64,000 bases of DNA. It comes from an uncultured bacterium. Lineage in GTDB: Bacteria; Nitrospirota; Thermodesulfovibrionia; Thermodesulfovibrionales; Thermodesulfovibrionaceae. A model generated the notes under the pieces. It did no database searches. It was given only the letters and a program-made list of their open reading frames with translations, and had not been told where the DNA came from. A program made the position numbers and the translations under genes. The stretch spans positions 27,116-91,115 of the forward strand of contig CALLBR010000004.1 of the NCBI GenBank assembly GCA_937998865.1, written 5' to 3'. Shown piece after piece: positions 52,259-60,259 of this stretch; positions within the stretch are counted from its first letter, which is position 1; each line of letters opens with the position of its first letter.

Positions 52259-55079
52259 AGGAAATCTTTCTATTTCAGAAACTTATAACTCTGAAAAAAT
52301 TGAGACAAATCTTTATAATTTTTGGCAAGAAAAAGGATATTTTACCCCTTCCCTTGATTCTAACAAACCTTGCTATTGCATTGTTATTCCTCCACCTAAT
52401 GTTACAGGAACTCTTCACATGGGACATGCTTTAAATGCCACATTACAGGATATCTTAATCCGCTGGAGAAGGATGCTTGGGTATGCTGCTTTGTGGATCC
52501 CTGGAACAGATCATGCCGGTATTGCCACCCAGAATGTAGTGGAGAGACAACTTCTTCAGGATGGTTTAGACAGATATACTTTGGGAAGAGATGCATTTCT
52601 AATGAGAGTCTGGCAATGGAAGGAATCTTGTGGGGGAAGAATAATAGATCAACTTAAAAGATTAGGTGCATCCTGCGACTGGTCACGTCTTCGTTTCACT
52701 ATGGATGAAGGGTTAAGTAAGGCTGTTAAAGAGGTTTTTATAAGGCTTTTTGAAGAGGGATTAATATACAGAGATTTAAGGCTTATTAACTGGTGTCCAA
52801 GATGTCATACTGCTTTGTCAGACCTTGAGGTTGAGCACGAAGAAGCAGAAGGTAAGCTTTATTACATCAAATATCCTTTTAAAGATGAGCCTGATAAATA
52901 CATTACCGTTGCCACTACAAGACCAGAGACAATGCTGGGAGATACTGCAGTTGCTGTAAATCCTGAAGACAAAAGGTATAAAAATCTTATTGGGAAAACC
53001 CTTGTGCTTCCCCTTATGAACAGAGAAATCCCATTAATTGCTGATAGTTCAGTTGATATGGAATTTGGAACTGGTGCAGTAAAAATAACGCCATCCCATG
53101 ATTTTAATGATGCTGAAGTTGCTCAGAGAAATAATCTTCCTTATGTTTGTGTCATAGATGAAGACGGTAAAATGACTGAACAAGCTGGTAATTACAGAGG
53201 ATTAGACAGGTATGAAGCAAGAACAAGAATAATAAATGATTTAACAGACCTTGGGCTTCTTGAAAGGATTGAGAAACATAAACATTCAGTAGGTCATTGC
53301 TATAGATGTAAAACAGTAATAGAACCATTTCAAACTGTTCAGTGGTATGTGAAGATAAAACCTCTGGCAGAGGAGGCAGTAAGGGTTGTTGAAGAAGGCA
53401 AAATAAAATTCATTCCAGAGGGATGGGTAAATAACTATTATGCTTGGATGCGAGATATTAAAGACTGGTGCATATCTCGTCAACTTTGGTGGGGACATCG
53501 AATTCCTGTCTGGTATTGCACAAAATGCAAAACTGATGATGGAAGACAGCAAGGTGATTTGATAGAGATTCTTTTTTACAAGCCCTTAACACTTAATGGC
53601 AAGGAAATATGGGGAGGAAGTTTTAATGAATTAAGAAACCTAGGCATTTCAAAAGAAGAGATAGAGCAGAGAGCAAAAATTGTAAAAATTCCAAAAGAAA
53701 TCATACCCTTTGCAAGCAGACAGGAAATTAGAGCATGCCCTCAATGCGGAAGTGAAGAGATAATTCAAGATCCTGATGTTTTAGATACATGGTTTTCTTC
53801 AGCTTTATGGCCCTTTTCAACGCTCGGATGGCCTGAACAAACAGAGGATTTAAAGAGATTTTATCCCACAGATGTTCTTGTAACAGGTTTTGACATAATA
53901 TTTTTCTGGGTTGCAAGAATGATTATGATGGGTTTGAAATTCATGCAGGATGTTCCCTTTAGAGATATATATATTCATGCTCTTGTGAGGGATTCTAAAG
54001 GACAAAAAATGAGCAAATCAAAGGGAAATGTTATAGACCCTCTTGTGATGATTGATAAATATGGTGCTGATGCTTTTAGGTTTACCTTGGCAGCTTTTGC
54101 AGCTCAGGGAAGAGACATAAAGTTTTCAGAAGAAAGAGTAGAAGGCTACAGACATTTTATAAATAAAATGTGGAATGCCCTAAAATTCATCATGACCTTT
54201 AGACATTTTAGGACTAAAGATGTGATTACTGTAGAGGAAGTAAAAAGCTTAAAAGATAAATGGATTTTATCAAAACTATATGATGCTATATATGAGACAA
54301 ATAGAGCTTTAGAAGCTTATAGATTTAATGATGCAGCTGGAGCAATTTACCAGTTCCTCTGGCATGAATTTTGTGACTGGTACATTGAGCTTTCAAAAGT
54401 TATTTTGTATGCTCAAGAGGAAGAAAAGGAAGACACTGTTAATTGTCTTTTCTACGTATTTGAGAACATTCTTAAGCTTCTTCATCCCTTTATGCCTTTT
54501 GTTACAGAGGAAATTTGGCTTAATATTTTGAAAAAAGAAAAATCCCTTATGATTTCTTCCTATCCCACTGTGAAAAATTTGATTAGAGATGAAGAAGCTA
54601 TAAAAAAAATGGCTTATATAATTGATGCTATATCAGGAATAAGAAGCATTAGAGGTGAATTAAACATTTCTCCTGCTTTAAACATTGAAGTTTTTATAAA
54701 GCCTTTAACAAAGGAAGTAGAAGAAATTCTCAGATATGGCTCTAAATTCATAATGAAACTTGCTAAAGCAAGTAAGGTTAACATAGCAAAGGAGATAGTA
54801 AGAGAAAAAGGTTCAGCAATGTATGTTCAAAGAGATTATGAGATTTACATACCATTGAAAGATCTTATCGATATTGGTCAGGAAAAAAGAAGACTTACAA
54901 AGGAGCTTCAGAAGACTGAAGAGAATATAAAATTTTTAAATAAAAAACTGATGAACGAAGACTTTATTAGAAACGCTCCCAAGGAAGTGGTGGAAAAAGA
55001 TAAAATAAAATATGAAGAGCTATTGATAAGAAGTGATAAAATAAAAAAGAATCTTGAAGTAATTGAAGAAATATCATAG
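52251..55079 (+). CDS. valS: Valyl-tRNA synthetase
   Basis: 942 residues from MVEGNLSISE; the ORF track's TTG start 5 codons earlier is unlikely because GGAG lies 7 nt before ATG 52251. Class I synthetase: PPPNVTGTLHMGHALN (HIGH motif as HMGH), WCPRCHTALSDLEV and the CP1 editing domain with ATTRPETMLGDTAVAV, zinc-type CPQCGSEEI, KMSKSKGNVIDP, and a C-terminal coiled-coil arm. Overlaps the receiver gene by 8 nt. Confidence 0.97.
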   Translation: MVEGNLSISETYNSEKIETNLYNFWQEKGYFTPSLDSNKPCYCIVIPPPNVTGTLHMGHALNATLQDILIRWRRMLGYAALWIPGTDHAGIATQNVVERQLLQDGLDRYTLGRDAFLMRVWQWKESCGGRIIDQLKRLGASCDWSRLRFTMDEGLSKAVKEVFIRLFEEGLIYRDLRLINWCPRCHTALSDLEVEHEEAEGKLYYIKYPFKDEPDKYITVATTRPETMLGDTAVAVNPEDKRYKNLIGKTLVLPLMNREIPLIADSSVDMEFGTGAVKITPSHDFNDAEVAQRNNLPYVCVIDEDGKMTEQAGNYRGLDRYEARTRIINDLTDLGLLERIEKHKHSVGHCYRCKTVIEPFQTVQWYVKIKPLAEEAVRVVEEGKIKFIPEGWVNNYYAWMRDIKDWCISRQLWWGHRIPVWYCTKCKTDDGRQQGDLIEILFYKPLTLNGKEIWGGSFNELRNLGISKEEIEQRAKIVKIPKEIIPFASRQEIRACPQCGSEEIIQDPDVLDTWFSSALWPFSTLGWPEQTEDLKRFYPTDVLVTGFDIIFFWVARMIMMGLKFMQDVPFRDIYIHALVRDSKGQKMSKSKGNVIDPLVMIDKYGADAFRFTLAAFAAQGRDIKFSEERVEGYRHFINKMWNALKFIMTFRHFRTKDVITVEEVKSLKDKWILSKLYDAIYETNRALEAYRFNDAAGAIYQFLWHEFCDWYIELSKVILYAQEEEKEDTVNCLFYVFENILKLLHPFMPFVTEEIWLNILKKEKSLMISSYPTVKNLIRDEEAIKKMAYIIDAISGIRSIRGELNISPALNIEVFIKPLTKEVEEILRYGSKFIMKLAKASKVNIAKEIVREKGSAMYVQRDYEIYIPLKDLIDIGQEKRRLTKELQKTEENIKFLNKKLMNEDFIRNAPKEVVEKDKIKYEELLIRSDKIKKNLEVIEEIS

Positions 55080-55089
55080 GAGGAAAGAG

Positions 55090-55572
55090 ATGGATAAAAA
55101 AATAGAGATTGAGAGCCAAAATATGGACATAGTGGAGGCAGAATTTTTAACAGTAAAACAGAGTACTATAAGGGCTGTAGAAGCAGGAAAAGTAGAGATG
55201 CAACAAGTTTGTACCCTAAGTGTTGATTCTGAGAAGTCTGAAATGACCCAAGGATTAATAGGCTTTGTAAAGGCCAAAGAATTAAATATGAATCAATGCG
55301 TTAGCGGAATCTCCATGGGAGAAAAAGCCCATATAAATTTTTCTCTTTGTCCCTTAGCCATTGGAAACGAAGAATCTAATATTGAGAAATCAGCTGTAGG
55401 AGTTTTAATGGGAAGTAATATTAAAGCAGAGAATTCAGCTGCTTTTATAATAGTAGGTAAGAATATAGAAGGAAACATAACAACTCTCTTTGATTGGAAA
55501 AGTGCCCTTGCAGTTACAGCGGTGGCAGGGGGAATTTTTGGACTTCTTAGGCTTTTTCTTAAGAAAAAATAA
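55090..55572 (+). CDS. Unknown membrane-anchored repeat protein (bactofilin-like short beta repeats)
   Basis: 160 residues from MDKKIEIESQNM, with AGGAGG 8 nt upstream (the ORF track starts 9 codons too early, inside valS). About 120 residues are short degenerate repeats of ~12-18 residues alternating hydrophobic and polar positions (VEAGKVEMQQVCTLSV, VKAKELNMNQCVSGIS, MGSNIKAENSAAFII), suggestive of a beta-solenoid. The C-terminus is one membrane helix (ALAVTAVAGGIFGLLRLF) with a KKK tail. I do not recognise an assigned family. It sits between valS and nadC. Confidence 0.75.
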   Translation: MDKKIEIESQNMDIVEAEFLTVKQSTIRAVEAGKVEMQQVCTLSVDSEKSEMTQGLIGFVKAKELNMNQCVSGISMGEKAHINFSLCPLAIGNEESNIEKSAVGVLMGSNIKAENSAAFIIVGKNIEGNITTLFDWKSALAVTAVAGGIFGLLRLFLKKK

Positions 55573-55574
55573 TA

Positions 55575-56432
55575 ATGTTTACTCTCTTTATTGATGATAT
55601 TTTCAAGCTTGCTATCCTAGAAGATGTGGGATATGGAGATATAACATCTCAATTAGTAATTCCTCCAAAATCTTTTGCAGTAGCTCAAATAATAGCAAAA
55701 GAAGACTTTCTTCTGGCAGGTATGCCTTTTATCAGGAGATTTTTTAATCTGTTGGCAGAATACTTTCATTTTCCTGAAGAAAAGCTCAATTTTACTGAAC
55801 ACCGTAAAGATGGAGATTTTATCAATAAGGGTACAATTATTGCTGAAATAAAGGGAGAGGCAATGCTAATTCTTGCAGGAGAAAGAATTGCCCTTAACAT
55901 TCTTCAAAGGCTTTCAGGAATTGCCACACTAACAGCAGAGTTTGTAAAAAAAGTAGAAGGCTTTGAAGTAAAAATCCTTGATACTCGAAAAACAACACCA
56001 GGATTGAGATTTATGGAAAAATATGCAGTTAAGATTGGAGGAGGCTTTAATCATCGCTTTTCTCTCTATGATGCAATTTTAATAAAAGACAATCACATTA
56101 AAATCGCAGGCTCTGTAAAGCAGGCAATAGAGAGGGTAAAGAAAATCAATATTCATCAAAAAATAGAGATTGAAGTTAAAAATCTTGACGAACTTAAAGA
56201 AGCTGTTGAATCTGGAGTAGATATTGTAATGCTTGATAACATGGATATTGAAACTTTGAAAAAGGCAGTAAAGATAGCAAAAGGTAAAGTACTTCTTGAA
56301 GCTTCAGGAGGAGTAAATCTCTTAAATGTAAGGGAAATAGCTTCCACAGGAGTAGATTTTATATCAATTGGAGCTCTGACTCATTCTGCAAAGGCTGTTG
56401 ATATAAGCATGAAAATTAAGGAGGTATTATGA
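55575..56432 (+). CDS. nadC: Nicotinate-nucleotide pyrophosphorylase (carboxylating)
   Basis: 285 residues. LAILEDVGYGDITSQLV at the N-terminus, then ERIALNILQRLSGIAT, ILDTRKTTPGLRFMEKYAVKIGGGFNHR, LIKDNHI and EIEVKNLDELKEAVESGVDIVMLDN. Makes nicotinate mononucleotide from quinolinate and PRPP, completing the pathway begun by nadB at 41 kb. Overlaps purM by 4 nt. Confidence 0.96.
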   Translation: MFTLFIDDIFKLAILEDVGYGDITSQLVIPPKSFAVAQIIAKEDFLLAGMPFIRRFFNLLAEYFHFPEEKLNFTEHRKDGDFINKGTIIAEIKGEAMLILAGERIALNILQRLSGIATLTAEFVKKVEGFEVKILDTRKTTPGLRFMEKYAVKIGGGFNHRFSLYDAILIKDNHIKIAGSVKQAIERVKKINIHQKIEIEVKNLDELKEAVESGVDIVMLDNMDIETLKKAVKIAKGKVLLEASGGVNLLNVREIASTGVDFISIGALTHSAKAVDISMKIKEVL

Positions 56433-57457
56433 CAATTACCTATAAAAAAGCTGGTGTTGACATTGATGAGGCTGACAGATTTGTAAATATGATTTCTCCT
56501 ATGGTCAAAAAAACCTTTCGTAAAGAAGTATTAACCAATATTGGGCTTTTTGCAGGACTTTTCAAACTAAATACAAAAAAATATAAAAATCCTATTCTTG
56601 TGAGCGGCACAGATGGTGTAGGAACAAAATTAAAGATAGCCTTCATGGCAGACAAACATGATACTGTTGGTATAGACCTTGTTGCTATGTGTGTGAATGA
56701 CATATTAACCTTAGGAGCAGAACCTCTTTTTTTTCTTGATTATTTTGCCACAGGAAAGTTAAAAGCAGAAAAAGCTTCTGAAATTATAAGAGGAATAGTG
56801 GAAGGCTGTAAACAGGCAGGATGTGCCTTAATCGGTGGAGAGACAGCAGAACTTCCGGGATTTTATAAGGAAGATGAATACGATCTTGCTGGGTTTGCTG
56901 TTGGGGTTGTGGAAAAAAATAAAATTATAAATGGTTCTCAAATAAAGGAGGGTGATGTAGTTTTAGGAGTGGCTTCTTCTGGTTTACATAGCAATGGTTT
57001 TTCTCTTGTAAGAAAAGTCTTATTGGAAATTGGCAAATTTGATATCGACCATTACATACCTGAACTTCAATGTACCTTAGGAGAGGAATTACTTAAACCA
57101 ACTGAAATATATGTGAAAGCTTATTTTGCTCTTAAAGATAAAATAAAAATAAAGGGAATGGCTCACATTACTGGTGGTGGAATTCCGGGAAATTTACCAA
57201 GAATATTCTCATCAGGTCTGACAGCTGTTATATATAAGAATAGCTGGCAGTGCCCACCTATTTTCCCGTTGATTCAGAAGTTAGGAAAAATTGAGGAATC
57301 AGAGATGTACAAAGTTTTCAATATGGGAATAGGTTATATTTTTATAATAAGTAATAAAGATGCAAAGAGAGCAATCAGTATTTTGAAGAGAAAGAGTTAC
57401 ACAGCTTATATAATTGGTGAAATAGTTAAAGGTGAAGAGAAAGTAATTTTAAAATGA
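56429..57457 (+). CDS. purM: Phosphoribosylformylglycinamidine cyclo-ligase (AIR synthetase)
   Basis: 342 residues. Signature segments: AGVDIDEADRFV, SGTDGVGTKLKIAF, DLVAMCVNDILTLGAEPLFFLDYFATG, GGETAELPGFY, SSGLHSNGFSLVR and AHITGGGIPGNLPRI. Fifth step of purine synthesis, following PurL. ATGA overlap with the downstream sensor kinase gene. Confidence 0.96.
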   Translation: MTITYKKAGVDIDEADRFVNMISPMVKKTFRKEVLTNIGLFAGLFKLNTKKYKNPILVSGTDGVGTKLKIAFMADKHDTVGIDLVAMCVNDILTLGAEPLFFLDYFATGKLKAEKASEIIRGIVEGCKQAGCALIGGETAELPGFYKEDEYDLAGFAVGVVEKNKIINGSQIKEGDVVLGVASSGLHSNGFSLVRKVLLEIGKFDIDHYIPELQCTLGEELLKPTEIYVKAYFALKDKIKIKGMAHITGGGIPGNLPRIFSSGLTAVIYKNSWQCPPIFPLIQKLGKIEESEMYKVFNMGIGYIFIISNKDAKRAISILKRKSYTAYIIGEIVKGEEKVILK

Positions 57458-58611
57458 GAGTATTTCAAACTGAAACAAAATTTGGAGAGATTTTTTTAAA
57501 ATTCATTGAGAACTATGTTGATCCTCTAATTGTTTATGAACCAGAGCGCTATGAAATTTTATATATAAACGAAAAAGCAAGAGATTTTCTCGATAACTCT
57601 TTAGATTTTTCAAGAATCTTTAAAGAAGAAGAATACCTTAATTTAATAAAACTTATAAGAGATTGCCACCACATAGAAGAAAACAGAGCTATTACTTTTC
57701 AGAAAAGAGAGGGAGAAAGTGGAATTTTATTATTTAATCTTTATCCAATAGCTGACGGAGAAAACAGATTTGTTATTTTAACTTTCAGGGATATTACTAA
57801 TAAAATTAAACAAAAAGAGGAAAAACGAAGAAAAAATGCTCATCTTATATTTCAAGATAAATTGAAATCCATAGACCTTGTCACATCAAGTATTTACCAT
57901 GAAATTAATAATATTTGCAATTTTATGTCAAATAATTTGAGGATTTTACTTCCTATTTGGAACGATATTTTTAATCTAATCAAAGAATATGAAAAGGAAA
58001 ATGGAGAATTTATTTTAGGAGGAGTATTGTCTTCAGAAATTGACAAAATAATTCCGAGGCTGATGATCTCTATATTAGAGGGGATGAACAGAATTACTCA
58101 AAGAATTGACAACTTTAGAGACTATATAAGAGAGGGCCTTAGATCAACTTCTTCAATTATTGATGTTAATGAAACCATAAAAAAAGTGGTAAATATTTTA
58201 AATCATCAGATATTTCTTTATACTGAAAATTTTGACCTTGCCCTGGATGAATCTTTACCTAAAATAAAAGTAAACTTACAAAAGTTTGAACAAGTTCTAA
58301 TAAATTTATTAATAAATGCTCTTCAGGCATTGCCTAATAGAAATCGCGGTGTCCACATCATAACAGCTCGACAAGAAAATAGAGTTTTGATAGAGATTAA
58401 AGATGAGGGAATAGGAATTCCTAAGAGTATAATGCCCTATATTTTTGAACCATTTTTCTCCACAAAGTATGCCACTGGAGGATCAGGTCTAGGGCTTTAT
58501 TTAGCAAAATCTATAATTGATGAATTTGGTGGTGAAATAATTATAAACTCAGAAGAAAATAAAGGTACTACTATAAAGATTTATTTACCTTATGAGGATG
58601 AAAGTGGATAA
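57454..58611 (+). CDS. Soluble PAS-domain sensor histidine kinase
   Basis: 385 residues, no membrane segment. Residues ~1-120 form a PAS-like sensor (VDPLIVYEPERYEILYINEKARDFL ... FVILTFRDITNKIKQKEE); the phospho-acceptor region is TSSIYHEINNICNFMSNNL; the ATPase domain has VLINLLINALQALPN (N box), DEGIGIPKSI, FEPFFSTKYATGGSGLGLYL. Overlaps the sigma-54 activator gene by 20 nt, so the two form a two-component pair that senses a cytoplasmic signal. The pair lies immediately upstream of fdhA. Confidence 0.93.
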   Translation: MRVFQTETKFGEIFLKFIENYVDPLIVYEPERYEILYINEKARDFLDNSLDFSRIFKEEEYLNLIKLIRDCHHIEENRAITFQKREGESGILLFNLYPIADGENRFVILTFRDITNKIKQKEEKRRKNAHLIFQDKLKSIDLVTSSIYHEINNICNFMSNNLRILLPIWNDIFNLIKEYEKENGEFILGGVLSSEIDKIIPRLMISILEGMNRITQRIDNFRDYIREGLRSTSSIIDVNETIKKVVNILNHQIFLYTENFDLALDESLPKIKVNLQKFEQVLINLLINALQALPNRNRGVHIITARQENRVLIEIKDEGIGIPKSIMPYIFEPFFSTKYATGGSGLGLYLAKSIIDEFGGEIIINSEENKGTTIKIYLPYEDESG

Positions 58612-60040
58612 TTTTAATTATAGCGTTGCTATAGTTGATGACGAAAAAGAAGCCCTTTACACCTATTCAATTATGTTAAAACAAGCGGGGATAAAAGACA
58701 TTACACTCATTGAAGATCCCAGAGAACTTCCCATATTACTTAGAGAAAGGTCCTTTTCTCTAATTTTACTAGATTTATCTATGCCTTTTATTTCAGGGTT
58801 CGAACTCCTTAAGTTTTTAACTTTAGAATATCCGGAAATACCCATTATAATAATCACGGCAATAAAAGAAATAGATACAGCTGTAGAATGTATTAAAATG
58901 GGAGCCTGTGATTATCTTGTCAAACCAATTGAAAAAAATAAAATCATTTCTTCTATAAAGAAAGTTCTCGAAATGAATCGACTTAAAGAGGAGATCAAAG
59001 GGTTAAAACATAGACTTATTGAAGACAAATTGGAATATGAAGAAGCCTTTTCTGAAATAATTACCATTAACCAAAAAATGCGAGGAATATTTAAATACAT
59101 AGAAGTAGTATCAAAAACGGATCAGCCTATTTTAATCACAGGAGAGACAGGCACAGGCAAGGAACTTATTGCTCGAGCAATACATAAAGTCAGCAGCAAA
59201 AAGGGAGATTTTGTTGCAGTAAACGTGGCAGGTCTTGATGATACTATGTTTTCTGACACGCTTTTTGGTCACAGGAAAGGTGCTTTCACTGGAGCTATAT
59301 CACCCCGCGAAGGACTTATAGCTAAGGCTAAAGAAGGGACCCTTTTTCTTGATGAAATAGGTGATATTACTGAAGCTTCTCAACTTAAACTCTTACGAGT
59401 CCTTCAAGAGAAAGTTTACTATCCGCTTGGTTCTGATTTGCCGAAATCTACTGATGCAAGAATCATCGTGGCAACAAATCAGGATATTCATGAATTAGTT
59501 AAAAATGGAAAATTCAGAAAGGACTTATTTTTCAGACTGAAAGCTCATCACATTCATTTACCTCCTCTTAGAGAGAGAAAAGATGATATACCTCTCTTAG
59601 TAGAACATTTTATTTCAGAGTCAGCTAATTCATTAGGAAAGAAAGCACCTAAATATCCACCAGAATTAATAATACTTTTAATGAACTATGATTTCCCCGG
59701 TAATATTAGAGAATTAAAAATGATGATATATGACGCTGTTGCAAGGTGTTCTTCTCAATTTTTATCATTAGATATATTCAAAGATATGATAGACATTAGT
59801 AATTCAATAGACAATAACCTGAAAAGCGAGATTGTGAAATTTTATATTCAAATGAGATTTCCCGAGAAATTACCGACTTTAAAAGAGATGGAGAATTTAC
59901 TTATCAAAGAAGCCCTCAGAAGGTCAAAAGGGAATCAGGGTATTGCAGCAACAATGCTTGGAATAACAAGACAGGCTTTAAATAAAAGATTAAAGAAATT
60001 AACTACCCCTGAAATAAATTTTTACAAATCTCAGAATTAG
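58592..60040 (+). CDS. NtrC-family sigma-54-dependent response regulator
   Basis: 482 residues. Receiver domain (SVAIVDDEKEALY, phospho-Asp in LILLDLSMPFISG, Lys in LVKPIEK), AAA+ domain with GETGTGKELIARAIH, the sigma-54 contact loop RKGAFTGA, GTLFLDEIGD and arginine finger LRERKDDIPLL, and a Fis-type HTH (NQGIAATMLGITRQALNKRLKKL). Start is ATG 58592 or ATG 58598. It most likely activates a sigma-54 promoter nearby, for example the fdhA promoter 60-70 nt downstream. Confidence 0.95.
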   Translation: MRMKVDNFNYSVAIVDDEKEALYTYSIMLKQAGIKDITLIEDPRELPILLRERSFSLILLDLSMPFISGFELLKFLTLEYPEIPIIIITAIKEIDTAVECIKMGACDYLVKPIEKNKIISSIKKVLEMNRLKEEIKGLKHRLIEDKLEYEEAFSEIITINQKMRGIFKYIEVVSKTDQPILITGETGTGKELIARAIHKVSSKKGDFVAVNVAGLDDTMFSDTLFGHRKGAFTGAISPREGLIAKAKEGTLFLDEIGDITEASQLKLLRVLQEKVYYPLGSDLPKSTDARIIVATNQDIHELVKNGKFRKDLFFRLKAHHIHLPPLRERKDDIPLLVEHFISESANSLGKKAPKYPPELIILLMNYDFPGNIRELKMMIYDAVARCSSQFLSLDIFKDMIDISNSIDNNLKSEIVKFYIQMRFPEKLPTLKEMENLLIKEALRRSKGNQGIAATMLGITRQALNKRLKKLTTPEINFYKSQN

Positions 60041-60097
60041 CAAAAATTTTTTCACCCCCCTAATAAGATAATTCCTTGAACATATTGGAAATTTCTA

Positions 60098-60113
60098 TGG
60101 TATGGTAATTGAT
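60098..60113 (+). promoter_or_regulatory. Candidate sigma-54 promoter of the fdh operon
   Basis: TGGTATGGTAATTGAT has the TGG...TTG spacing of -24/-12 elements (consensus TGGCACG-N4-TTGCA), although the GC of the -12 box is GA. It lies between an NtrC-type activator and fdhA. A sigma-70 reading (TTGAAC at 60076, 16 nt, TGGTAT) overlaps it, so the assignment is uncertain. Confidence 0.4.
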
Positions 60114-60135
60114 TATAGAAAATATTTTAGATGAG

Positions 60136-60177
60136 CCGATTAAATTTTCCATACTGCCCCCAAAAAATTTTAATCGG
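60136..60177 (+). promoter_or_regulatory. Long leader hairpin upstream of fdhA
   Basis: CCGATTAAATTTT (60136-60148) pairs with AAAATTTTAATCGG (60164-60177), a 13-bp stem with one bulged base; the loop contains ACTGCCCCC. It lies between the candidate promoter and the terminator, the position of an aptamer or antiterminator. Confidence 0.55.
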
Positions 60178-60184
60178 TGATGGA

Positions 60185-60232
60185 GGGTTGTTTTTGAGGT
60201 ACTTAACCTCAAAACAACCCTTATTTTTTTTT
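60185..60232 (+). terminator. Strong intrinsic terminator in the fdhA leader (attenuator candidate)
   Basis: GGGTTGTTTTTGAGGT (60185-60200) pairs with ACCTCAAAACAACCC (60206-60220): a 15-bp stem with one bulged T and a 5-nt loop, followed by TTATTTTTTTTT. It ends ~27 nt before the fdhA ATG, leaving only the ribosome-binding site, so no promoter fits downstream and fdhA transcription must pass through it. Confidence 0.85.
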
Positions 60233-60259
60233 GAAAAAAACTAAAAAGGAGGAGGTTCT

